Origin: Lactifluus volemus
Lineage: Eukaryota; Basidiomycota; Agaricomycetes; Russulales; Russulaceae
Length of the DNA: 64,000 nt
Assembly (NCBI GenBank): GCA_022376515.1
Contig: WTXI01000014.1
Coordinates: forward strand, 372,001 to 436,000
Direction: 5' to 3'
Part shown: positions 11,861 to 22,386 of the stretch, piece after piece
How the letters are laid out: every line of letters begins with the position of its first letter
Numbering within the stretch: position 1 is the first letter of the stretch
Notes under the pieces: model-generated
The model's database searches: none
Seen by the model: the letters and a program-made list of their open reading frames with translations, nothing else
Told to the model about the DNA's origin: nothing
Translations under genes and position numbers: made by a program

Positions 11861-13670
11861 TGTGGTTGTGATGGGCGGGGAGAACAGCAACGGAATGGTG
11901 CACTGGTAGCAACATGTAACAGCAGAGCTTATATCAACTTTCATACTGTCAATGCGACTGGAAATCGTCGTGAATTGACATTACGGCTGAATTCAATGCA
12001 ACCAATACAGTAGATCAGTTTCGTCCCGCTTCGCTTACAATTCTTTTTTATATCGTTTTGTGTTGTGCCGCTGAAATGTACCTTGGAGATGACCCTGGTG
12101 CCTTGGGTCTACAAGTGCAAGTTCTGACCAGAAGATCATAAGTTTGCGGTGAGCACGAACGGGTACAGAACGTGTGGCCGATTCCGGACCGGCGGACCGA
12201 TCCCGAGCCTCTTTTCTCCCTCTCCTCGGTTCAGTATGGTGCCAACATTGCCGTTCCGCACTTCCACGTTCCTTGACCAAGGACCATCCGGTTCTGTGTA
12301 CTGAGCATACGGTATCTACTGTAGATCTTTTCGAACCTGAACACAATACAGTACTGTAATAATCTTGAAGCCCATTCTTGCCGAACATGACCTTGAACAC
12401 GACAGCGGTAAGTTGAAGCACAGTCATCGTAACCGCAATGTCAAGGAATTGGTTATTATATTATAACAAATAGACTGTTGTGTCAGCTGTGATATTTGAA
12501 GGACGTCTTGAAGGACGTCGAAGGAAATCCTTGATGGCCTGTGCGCCAAGCGAGCGGAGTCGATCCTTCACGCACGTCTCTCTACCGCATTCGTTGAGGC
12601 TTTTCGTTTTGGAGGGAATTGCTACAGCAACAGCCACATATTCGCCAATGACTCGGACGCACCCTAGAGTTATAATAAACTTCTCTAGGCTCTGCACCAG
12701 CGCTACGAGACTGCGGAGCCCCCTGACAGAGCCAGTGTAGCGCACACCGATGCCTCCAGCAATCCTAATCATCATCTACGGACGTAATAGACTTCACTGT
12801 TTACTTTGGCACGGCACGTCCGTCTCGCTGTAGCGGGGCGGACGTCCTGTTTCTGATTCATCGTTGCAATGTAGCTAGTACTAGTTTGTAATTGTTCCAG
12901 AATCCAGAGTTACTGTAAGGGCACCAGTCAATGAATGGATGTCAAGATCGTCTGAAAAGACAATAACAAATCTCAATCATTTGTGCACTTGAGGCGTGTG
13001 CGGGAAGGTAATAACGAATACAGTAGTATATAAGACCCTACTGGGACAACAAGCGAATGTTCAAAAAGAGGGTAGCGTACGTATTGAAACATCAACAAGA
13101 TAGCAACTTTCTTGCTGACCTGTCAAGCTTGTATTTAGCTACAGCAGCATCCACGGGTGGTAGATAGTCTCAAAGAGACCCTGTTGTTTGAAACAAGATG
13201 CAGCTTTTGGGGTGCCAGCAGGAGACTTAGGACAACCTGGATCTGTGTACCGGAGACTTTTTCTGATTGGGATTTTCGGTTTCTGTCATGTGTTACCAGA
13301 TATGACATGACATTACCTAGAGAGTTGGCTAGAGTTCGTACTAATGGCAGGATCCTTGTAGCGCATGAACCGTGACACGCCACCAGTTTCAATCTGCACA
13401 TCCAAGATTGCGTACCATAGCTTCCGAGCAGGTATGGCTCGGTGAGCACGGCCTTCATAGAGATCCTTAAACACGCCTCATGCTGGGGCGCAAACTGTCA
13501 GAGCAGTACTAGCAACTTGAAGGGTTCAGACCGGTCATCGTCATCGGCACTTCTAGTATAGGAAAAAAACCACGTGAAACGCATGAGAAAGAGCATCGTT
13601 AAGAAGTCAAATTATGAGCTGTAGCAAGGTAACATGTTCAAGCCATCCTTCTCGAGAAGCACATCCACTC
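11861..13670. other. Spacer between the two MFS copies, no gene recognised
   Basis: 1.8 kb with no recognisable coding exon. Homology between the two MFS copies continues about 100 bp upstream of each start (to about 11960 and 15655) and about 40 bp past each stop. Unique sequence fills the rest. A short direct repeat around 12500 (GAAGGACGTC-type) is the only small-scale structure noted. Confidence 0.45.
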
Positions 13671-15550
13671 TCAATTATGCTGTGCATGCTTACTCGCAAG
13701 CCGTATACGCTCTCCGTAAAAATACAGGAGAATAGGTATGGGAATGAATGCACATGAGAGCAACGCAAGGAGCGTGCTCGCCCAGCCAACTCCAAGTTTG
13801 TGATACATCGCTGCCCCAAATAGCGGGAAGGAAGCACCAAATGCTGAACGAATTAAATCGTTCCCTGCGAGAACGCTTGCCGCATATCTCGGGTACGCGT
13901 CCGCGAGGTAATTCAGCACCGCGTTCTGCGGAGCGCCGCGTCAGCCACAAAACCGTCGAAGGCCACGAATCAGAACAAAAACTCACAAAGAGAAGAAGCC
14001 CTGCAATTGGGAAGAGCCCCGAACCAATTATTGGCAGGATCCAATGAATGTCCGGGCGGGCGGTCCAGCCGAACCAGAGTAAGCAGGCCGGGAGAAAGAA
14101 CGAGCCAAAGATGGCGATGATCATCCGCTTCTCCGGTTTGATCTGGCCGTCTTCGTCAAACATCTTCTCCTGGACGGTGTAGAGGTAATAGAAGAAGGCG
14201 GGAGAGTGACAAGATGCCACCAAATATACCAAGGAATGCGAGACCGAGTAGCTGCTCCTTGAAATGATAGATTCCGATAAATACAATGGGGAATGACTCG
14301 AACCAGAGGTAGAATAGCGAGTACACGAGCCCGATGTACAGGTTGAGCAACAGCACGATCGGTTCTTGAAAGTTAAGTGTGAATGGCCGGACCAGTAGGT
14401 CGGTGGCGATATCGCGTGCAGTGAGGCTCTCAGCCTCAATTTCGGACTGCGATTTAAATCGTTCGTCGCCTGTCGCTTTGCGAAATCGCCTTGCACGGCG
14501 GTAAAGGATGTTGGAGGATGACGACTCGGGGAAGAAGAAGAAAAGGAGGATAAGTGTGAAGCCACCTAGCCAAGCCAACTCCCATATCGTCCATCTCCAG
14601 CCCTTCGCGTGTGCAGCAAAGCCGCCGACAATGGGACCCATAACAGGAGCAGCCACTGCGAAGGCACTCCAGAGGTGATACCGTATGCTCGCTTTTTGGG
14701 TACGTACATGTCCGCCACGGTTGCACCTCCTGTCGCCAGAACTGGCGAGCCGACAAAGCCAGTAATGAAACGGAAGGCCATAAGCATGCCAAAGTTTGTT
14801 GCTAGCGCCGTGGGCACTTGAAAGACAACGAATAGGAAGAGTGTAACGAGGTAGACTGGCATGCGACCAATATAAGGCATCTCGCTCATTGGCGACCAAA
14901 GCATAGGCCCTGCCCAGCAGTTAGATGTGGACAAACGGAACAACTGGGGACATGCAAATAAACGCACCAATTCCATACCCGGCAACGAACAATGTAAGGC
15001 CGAGAGTGCAGCGACTGAGCTGACATGAAATTCCTGCGTGACTTCTACGATCCCAGCAGTATAGATCGCAGAGCCAATGTAGACGGTGAACGTCAAGAGG
15101 CAGACTTGAAACATGACCCATGATTTCTTGAGATGCGACCAGTTCATTGGGTTCTTGGCAAGAGAAATCAGCAAATCGATATGAATGGTATTGGTAACTT
15201 GGACAAACTTCTGGATCATCCGGTCCATGCCAGGTGACTAGCAAGGGCTCAGAGCCTTCTTTCTCAAGCTTTGATAATCCTCCCCCCGCTACGGCGGTGA
15301 GAGAGGATTGCCGAGTCACCGCTTGCGTCGCGTGTGCTTCCTGCTCATCATGTGCGCCATAGCCACGCCCGCGACCATTTAGTGGGTCATCATGGTCTTC
15401 AATCCCGCGTTCGAGAACCGACTCTAGCTTTTTAATTGATTTCTGATAGACGTTGGCAGGGTCGATTTCGTCGAGATGGGGGAAGCACTTCGGCCCGAGG
15501 AATGCACGAACGAAGAGTGCGAAGAGTGTATCGTGAAATACCCCAGACAT
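13671..15550 (-). pseudogene. DHA1-type MFS drug/polyamine transporter, copy 2 (frameshifted)
   Basis: Second copy of the same transporter: start MSGVFHDTLFALFVRAFLGP at 15550, stop at 13671 after ...ASKHAQHN. Its N-terminus is open through PLLVTWHGPDDPEVCPSY, unlike copy 1, but an extra base near 15163 changes the frame inside RFADF. Further shifts occur near 15005 (SSVAA...), near 14680 (after KKRAYGI), and near 14205. The two copies differ by scattered transitions plus many one-base indels, and their lesions are at different positions, so they were not inherited from one broken ancestor. Either both decayed after duplication, or consensus quality is poor here. Same likely role as copy 1 (proton-coupled export of drugs or polyamines). 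Confidence 0.75.
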
Positions 15551-16520
15551 TGTGGTTGTGACGGGCGGGGAGCACGGTAACGGAACGGCGTACTGATAGC
15601 GACATGTGTGCAGCTGAGCTTATATCGACTGTCGATACTGTGCTGTCCATGCGACTATCACGGAGGGAGCGATGTATCGCCGTATGCTGACAAATAAAGG
15701 TACGATGCGAATGTGAATGAGGGACCAACGAACCTTTGACTAGGATGAACGCTGGAAATAGATCAGATCGAGTACTGGAAAATCGGCATTATTAATAAGT
15801 CACCGAGTTGACCCGACATTCTAGGGCCGGCTAAGAAGCCTTATGGAGACTGTCGAGTCCACCTCCAATGAATATTAAATGTCAGTAAAAGCCTAGCAGC
15901 CGTAAATGCTAAGCATTAGGGCTGATGGTTGATGAAAGAGTCGAAGTGAAAGGGTGCCCATGGTTGTGAATCATGATGGCGCAAACGAGTCCCCAACTGG
16001 AACTGATAGTTATTCCACTCCAAAAATTACTAGACGGCAGGGGACTTGAAGTTTTGAGGATCATGAACAGACATGATGATCGTCTTACTGCTGCAAATCG
16101 ATGCGGAAAGGCAGTTGACGGGTCAGGATTACGTCGTTTCATGGTCACAATTTCAACCACAGTAAAACCCAGAATGGGTACTACTACGGTTGAAATTGTG
16201 ACCATATAACGATGTGAATTAATCCGAGTCGTAGTGTTAATTGCACAGACTCGGCCGTCCAAACGTTCATATATACATAGTCGATCCCTCAGTCTGCGTG
16301 GACCTTGCACATCAGCTGTGCAGCACCGTTCGCCACAGCCGTATTGAAGAACAGTCAGTCGGTATCGTTGAGGTCCGTCAATAAATATAAGCAAGAAAGG
16401 GAAACAGGTGTACACTGGAGATGCTGTAGAGCTCAGAGAAACAATAACGCGTGAAGATGATAGGATTTAACCGAAATCTTGTTACCGCTATATCGCCATA
16501 CCAGTGGGAGCGCCCCCTGG
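15551..16520. other. Intergenic, no gene; contains a hairpin-forming inverted repeat
   Basis: Upstream region of MFS copy 2 and 3' side of the kinase gene. No coding exon was recognised. The only clear structure is the inverted repeat at 16141-16205, annotated separately. Confidence 0.45.
16141..16205. repeat. Perfect 18-bp inverted repeat (hairpin or MITE-like core)
   Basis: ATGGTCACAATTTCAACC at 16141-16158 is the exact reverse complement of GGTTGAAATTGTGACCAT at 16188-16205, with a 29-nt loop. Weaker complementarity seems to extend outward for about 10 bp on each side (acgtcgtttc against ataacgatgt, three mismatches) and perhaps further, so the whole could be the core of a small palindromic element. 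No target-site duplication was identified. Confidence 0.8.
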
Positions 16521-18596
16521 TCATGTGTTTTCTTGTGTGTTCTGGACCGACATGGTCTTCATTGCGGACGCCAGGCCAGCATCCTCTTTATGTTGGCTCC
16601 CATCCCCTCCGTCCTCTCGGTTGTGATGATGTAATACCTCGTGTTCCTGCCAGTCGGTACTTAGTGGTGCCCAAAGGATAGACAAGACAGAAGCGAACGC
16701 ACCTCGTTTACGACCTCTTTCTCGGATTCTTCCTTGTATTGGCGGATATTTGCTTCGAGCTCGCCGGCGTTGGCGTTTGAAAGCGAAGCAAGCATCGACA
16801 TGCGCTTCATTGCTGCAATTCCCCACGCTACGCGCCGGACTGCAAGCAAGAAATCGCATGAACATCACAATTAGGAAGGAGAGGTGTATCGGGAGCTTAC
16901 AGCGTGCTTTGGCATCCAGCCGTTTTTGGATGTGCGGGAGCAGGTCTGTAGGGCCGCCAGTAGGGCTCTCTGGGTCGGGCACGAAGTGCGGCTTCTCATC
17001 CGCGAGCCACCGGTGCTCCAACATCTCCGCAGCGGACGGGCGCAGAGCAGGATCCACCGTAAGACATGATCTGACGAAGCTTTTTGCCGTTTCGGATACA
17101 TTTCCCCAGTACTCCTCTGTCCATCGCAGGTGAGAAAAGGTGTAGGGTACAGTAGCAAGACGTGCCTGGCTCAAACTTGTAATCACCGGCGATGATGGCC
17201 TGCATCTCCAATTGCTGGCTGTCACGGTCAAATGGCGTGTAGCCGGCCAGCAAGAAATAAGTGATGACACCCATTGCCCATATGTCAACGGGTTTGCCAT
17301 GGCCCGCTATATCCAACACAATAGTTCGTCAGCTATCCGGTCTCGGTCAACCTGCACGGTCACATACTTTTCTTGAAGATCTCAGGGGCCATGTAGCCTG
17401 GGGTTCCACAAATTTCTGTGAGCAGGTGGAGTCGATCCTCGTCCATGACGCGGCTTAACCCGAAGTCGGCAACCATGATATCCGCATCCTCAGCAATTGT
17501 TCGGAAGAGTAGGTTCTCGGGTTTGAGGTCACGATGAACAATGCCACTATCATGGATATACTGTACAGTCTTCATGATTGTGCGCACCAAGCCGGCAGCG
17601 TCACTGGATGGCGCATTAAGAAGACTGCAAAGCATATAAACACCTTACTTACGGCTCGTGGTAGTTCCCCTTGGCACATATCCTGTCAAAAAGCTCACCG
17701 CCAGTGCAGAGGTCAAAGACAAGATATAGGTTGTGAGTTGTCTGCGTTTTTTTGGTTAGAGATCAATTCCGGGAGTTCGAGGACCAGACTCACCTCAAAA
17801 TAGTCGTATAGCGTGACAATGTTCGGGTTGCCGCTGGACACGCGTTTCAAGACTGCAATCTCATTGCGGACCTAGACTAGGGTCAGATACTAGCCAATTG
17901 GACGCGTCGCCAACGGTACGATAAGGATGAAAACCACGTACCATAAACTCTCGACCCTCCATTAGCTTCTTGTTGATCACCTTGCAAGCATAATACTTGC
18001 CCGTTTTGATATGAACCGCCTCCTTCACAATTGCATACGTTCCGCTGCCTAGAGTCTTGCCCGTACGATACTGGTGAAATGATGTGTTCAGAAACAGGAT
18101 TCAAGTTTCAGTGAACAAGAAATTACCTGACACGGAACAATTGCCGGGGCACTTGGCATCTCTGATGAAGGTTTAAGCGACTTGTGAAGAGAAGGAAGAT
18201 GCATCAAAGCACAAAGGGCGCAAAAACGACGACAAAATCATGATCAGTCCGTCCATCCCAAAAATAGCATCATTGAGGACATACAATTCCGGCGCTGCTT
18301 GCCGGCGCCGGTTGATCGTGAGGTTTCTCAACAGCGTCCGGCGCCGGTTCGGCCCGTTGCTTACTGTCTCGTCCACTGTCGGCGTTGGGAACGGCGCTGG
18401 TAACCGTGACCGTCGTACTCGTCTGGTCGGTCGACTGTGTCCCTTTCCCAGCTGTTCCCGATGAGCTGGCAGAGCCTGACCGATAACCGGAGTCCTTCGG
18501 TTTCCGTAGTGAGAACTTTCCCACAGCTAAACGAGGGATCTTTTGAACAGAGGTGGTCGATTGATTTGACTGATTCAGGCTTTGCGTGTTCCCCAT
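16521..18596 (-). CDS. Calcium/calmodulin-dependent protein kinase-like Ser/Thr kinase
   Basis: Start ATG at 18596; stop TGA at 16521-16523 after splicing a last phase-0 intron (GTGCGT...GGCAG, 56 nt). The N-terminus MGNTQS fits an N-myristoylation site (Gly2, Ser6) and is followed by a Ser/Thr/Gln-rich linker of about 100 residues. The kinase domain shows GSGTYAIV (G-loop), YYACKVIN (Lys), [10 protein letters not shown] (catalytic loop), ADFGLSR (DFG), [11 protein letters not shown] (activation segment) and [20 protein letters not shown]. After it comes a fungal CaMK tail with [16 protein letters not shown], a basic-hydrophobic helix suited to calmodulin binding. The length, about 450 residues, fits fungal CMK1/CMK2. 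It acts in Ca2+ signalling; the lipid anchor would place it at membranes. All key residues are present. Confidence 0.9.
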
Positions 18597-19518
18597 ACTG
18601 TAGCGGATGTCGATGTGGCAGGTTGGAAAGCAAGGGGATCTGGGGCGCTTAGGTTAGTGTGTACGTATTTATGCTCATGTCCCACCTGGCAGCGCCTCAG
18701 GCTGCTTCCGCACCAGCACCCGCACCCCTGCACACTTTCCACGCGGCAGTGCACGGTGCAATATGCTCGGACCCTGTCATCTGACTACCCTTATTTTTGC
18801 ACACCCTCATTGCCACATATGCTGTCCGAACGTATTTATGTACTTAAAAGAAGTTCGAGTACTCCATACTAGACGCCTTCATGTGCCGGTTACCCCTGTT
18901 TGCCCTATGTCGGTATAGTTCATCGGCTAAATTAGTCCCGCTAGAAGTCCTCAAGTGGGCCAGTTGACCATTCCCGCTGTCTGCGAATCCTGTGTAATTT
19001 TCTCCAAAGGCTTGGTCTATACACCAAGTGTTCCACGTGGGTTCTTTCGATATCGTCCATTAGTACGTGATACTAGTAAGAGTCATTCACGCTGGTGAGC
19101 CTACTTTTCGGTGGCCGCGTAATGATGCTGTTCCTTTCTAAAACCGTACAACTGACGGTTTGTCGCGGTTGCAATAGCTGATACAGTAAGACCATTATCC
19201 CACTGGGCCATTGGTTGCCAAACAAACACCTGATAAAAATGTGACTCGGCATTACTCTTATTAGCCATCTGTCCAATAATAGTAGGAGGCCAATACTGAG
19301 GCACAGGTGCTTGATATCTGATATTAGCGCTATGCCAGTGCCAAAATTACTGCGCTGAGTTCCTCATAATGGACATTAGTGTTCAGGGCTATGTTGATAG
19401 CGCTGGCCCTTTTGTTGTCAGGTTATACATACTTCGATATCCCCTTCGTCCTGCACAGCCAATCGCTATGATATGATGGATATTCTATTACGGAACGGAT
19501 TTTTTGATCGGGATTTAT
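18597..19518. other. Intergenic, no gene recognised
   Basis: Holds the presumed promoter of the kinase gene and the 3' end of the methyltransferase gene. A pyrimidine-rich stretch lies upstream of the kinase start (about 18660-18830). No coding exon was seen. Confidence 0.4.
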
Positions 19519-20624
19519 CTAAACCCTTTGGACAGCCCACTCAAGCTTCTTTGGAGCAATCCCACCTTTCAGCCTTAATCCTACATCATAGTCAAAGTCC
19601 ACCAGACGTGCACTGACCCTCACAGAATCTTTTGGGAACACAACCCCATTCCACAATGCCTCCCATGACGATGGAGAGTGGCAAGATTGTCGGGGATGGG
19701 AGACGGGGCCTTCAAATTCGATAACGCCCGCCTCCGCAATACCAGTCGACCAACCGAATATGGTTGCACCACTCACAGCGGCGAGGAGACTTCCCAAGGC
19801 CATCGCGAGGTCCCACTGCTTCTCCCCCGAGAATAGGTGAAACAGTGCGGATGCGTTAATCGCTGTGACATGTCCGCGTAGCTGATTCAGCGAGCTCAGA
19901 TTCGTGAGATCAGGGGGGTCGCTTGATGAGGGCCCAGGGGCGAGGTGCGCTTGGTTCAGAAGATCTGCTTGGATGAATACAGCCGGGAAGGAGGCTGCTG
20001 AAGATCGACAAAGCTTATGGCCAAGGTCCCAGAATTCTGTGCGGGAAGTCATTTAGCACTCTACAATTTGGAAGGTCCCCCCAGCTGATGCCTCGTACTC
20101 ACGGGGCACGATATCGGTTGCAACGATCCGGTTCGCGGGCCAACCGTCCTGGGCGGCCTTTCGTGCATCAAGCCCGACTACGATAGCAGACTCTGAGTCT
20201 CCTACACCTGGTCAGAGCAGAGGAAATAAGGCGCACAGCAACATCCTGCGTCCAACATTATGCCCCCGCTACTACGTCCGAGAAAAAGCGCCTCTGCATA
20301 ACCGGGAAGACGAGCAATCATAGCCCTTTCGGTTGACACGCCTACTTGTTAGTTCAGGCCATGACCAGACAACCGCGCTGACTCACTTTACGAATGTATA
20401 AGAGCCGATAGATCTGTACGGAAACACCTGCAAACGATGTCAATAACATATTTCGATTGTTGATTACTGCTTCGCCAACTTGCCTCGTATGCCTCCCTGG
20501 CTACGCTTTGAATGTGATTGCGGAGTCCTTGTGCGTCATCAATTCTGGTTATCGCTTTGAGGAAATCCTCGTCGGAGGAGGTGAGCACGAGCAACGACGG
20601 GTCAAGCGGAGCTGGTGTGGCCAT
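19519..20624 (-). CDS. SAM-dependent methyltransferase (AusD-like fungal family)
   Basis: The start is the ATG at 20624 (MATPAPLDPSLLVLTSSDED); an upstream in-frame start would be GTG and is unlikely. The stop is at 19519. Exons give FPYRSIGSYTFVK, LPGYAEALFLG, a glycine-poor SAM motif around LDAGCC, then DARKAAQDGWPANRIVATDI and EFWDLGHKLCRSS, the order seen in fungal AusD-type methyltransferases (LDxGCC...DLRxLxxDGxP...DxxxEFWxLG). The C-terminal half includes HLFSGEKQWDLAMALGSLL and a final LEWAVQRV. Relatives methylate carboxyl or hydroxyl groups of small molecules, but the substrate is unknown here and no other biosynthetic genes adjoin. The first intron appears to be GC-AG (GAG|GCAAGT). 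Cytosolic; no signal peptide. Confidence 0.75.
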
Positions 20625-21466
20625 AGCTATCTTTGCGAAAAGTTTCGACGAAGCCTCGTGCACAGGTCTGTACTGGCTATGGCTAAGGTACCGAGTCGGC
20701 CTTGAAGCTTGAAGCCGAACTTGAAGGAGGCCAGGAACCAGTGTTGTCTATCCAGTTATGGAACACGGATTGGGCTCTAACTCAGCACTCGCTAGCAGCG
20801 CTCAGCACAGACACCTCCGATCTTTTTGATTAATTGAAGCCCATACGCACACAACCATATGAACATGCGGTGTTGAGGTACTTCAGAGAGGAGGCAATGA
20901 TCTCTATTTCGGGGAGATTCGGTTATTCACACTACATTTGCCAGTGGTTAGAGCTTTAAGGTTTAGGGATTACGAAACCTGACACGTCATTTGCTCAGCA
21001 CCACCTTCGTAGCAATGTATTGAAAATCAGTTTGTATATACGTTCTACGGTTATTACAGTACAGTATATAGATTTTTGCCCCGTCAACATGGACTGGACT
21101 GAGATCAGAGATCAGAGGTTCGGGTCCGAACTCGGAACGCGGATACGGAGTCCGAGTCCGGTCCGGCCACTTGTCACATCTGGACTCAAACGAGATTAGT
21201 CTGTACATCTTTATCTCCCAGAGTTTTCTGTGTCACTGATTTTTATCGCGAACCATCTAAGCAGCCAAGCCAACAAGGGCAAAGGCAAAGCAAAATCATA
21301 GTAGGCAAGTCAGTCTCGTTGACGCTAGAGGTAAAAATATGGCACGGCAACGCGTGCTTCCCTGCACTGGGTTCTGATATGATATGTATGCTGTGAGCTG
21401 GACAGACAGTATCGGGATTCGCCACCTCACGTGTCTTGCGTCTGGTTTTGATCGCTTGATCCACAA
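20625..21466. other. Intergenic, no gene recognised
   Basis: 840 bp between the methyltransferase start and the possible small gene to the right. Contains AT-rich stretches (21030-21070) and a run of CCGAGTC/CCGGTCC-like short words near 21130-21170, without coding features. Confidence 0.4.
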
Positions 21467-21931
21467 TTATCGCACCTCATGAACACAGAGCTCCACTCGA
21501 ACCTCTACGGGACACGTTTCAACATCACCTGCTAGTGTCGGGGTTCCATTACAGCTAAAACTTCCCTGGAGCTTCTCCGGCTGATTCGTGTGTCGATTAA
21601 GGGTCTCCTTGATAACATCGTCTATTGTAAATTATATAATAAACCATGGGTGTTAATGACAGATGTTACTCACAAGACGACGGTAAGATCTGAGACTTCC
21701 CTCCATGGCGCTGGACGTGATTACTGCCTCGAGCCAAGTGTGTGACACCGACACAGTCGCCATCCATAGTCGCCAAGTTGTCCCAGGTGGGTTTTCAATA
21801 AGGGATTCTCAGTACAATGCTTGGACACCATACTTACTGATCAGTCGATACATCGATATATATGACTTGTCATTGCCGCCTGGGGCAGGGAAGGAATTGA
21901 TAGAGGCAAAGCGGGGATTGATGGGGTTCAT
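21467..21931 (-). CDS. Possible small three-exon gene, unknown function
   Basis: Three open segments join in one frame over plausible splice sites. Exon 1 runs from ATG 21931 (MNPINPRFASINSFPAPGG) to GTAAGT near 21837. The second exon, after ...GCTCGAG, encodes SNHVQRHGGKSQILPSS. A 52-nt intron GTGAGT...ACAATAG near 21672-21621 leads to an exon ending at TAA 21467-21469 (YDVIKETLNRHTNQPEKLQG ... VEVRVELCVHEV). The product would be about 100 residues with three cysteines in its last 35. A TACTAAC-type branch point followed by AG just upstream suggests there could be further 5' exons. I do not recognise a family, and the first intron is long for this genome (about 105 nt). Confidence 0.4.
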
Positions 21932-22386
21932 GCTCTGAAAACATCACACTGGCTCGGCGCGATTTCTCCTGGGCGTAGAATCGTGCCAGACTAGTGACTG
22001 CCACTACAGAGGCTATCGTGGGTGTTAGTATTCTTGCTTGAGGAGTACACGTCCAAGTTACGTTTGAGCTGAGCCGATCTCAGTTCGAGTCTCTGTTACC
22101 TCACCGGGTTTCGGATCGGAGAGAAATTTTCACTGTGATTATTGTTCGTACAGTATGCGTGAGTCGCCTCACAATGCCCGCATTGGGGCTTAAGGGCGGC
22201 TATTGGTATCCCCATTTAAGACTTAACTTAGAGCGGTAAAGCGTGAGAATTGCCGCTGGAGTGTTTCATCATTTGTCCGCCACAGCACGGATTGGCACAA
22301 TACGACCCACACCCATCTCTCTCTGCCTCTCTATTGTCAGTCGTCTCGTCAAAAGACCTTGGATTTAGTGTTTTCTGTCCACATAG
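21932..22386. other. Intergenic, presumed promoter region
   Basis: 455 bp between the possible small gene on the minus strand and the Ldb17-like gene on the plus strand; likely a divergent promoter region. No coding exon was identified with confidence. Confidence 0.35.

Noticed and set aside
12461..12775. Overlapping open frames of about 100 codons on both strands
   Set aside because: No codon pattern, splice structure or family resemblance; both strands are open over the same bases, which suggests chance.
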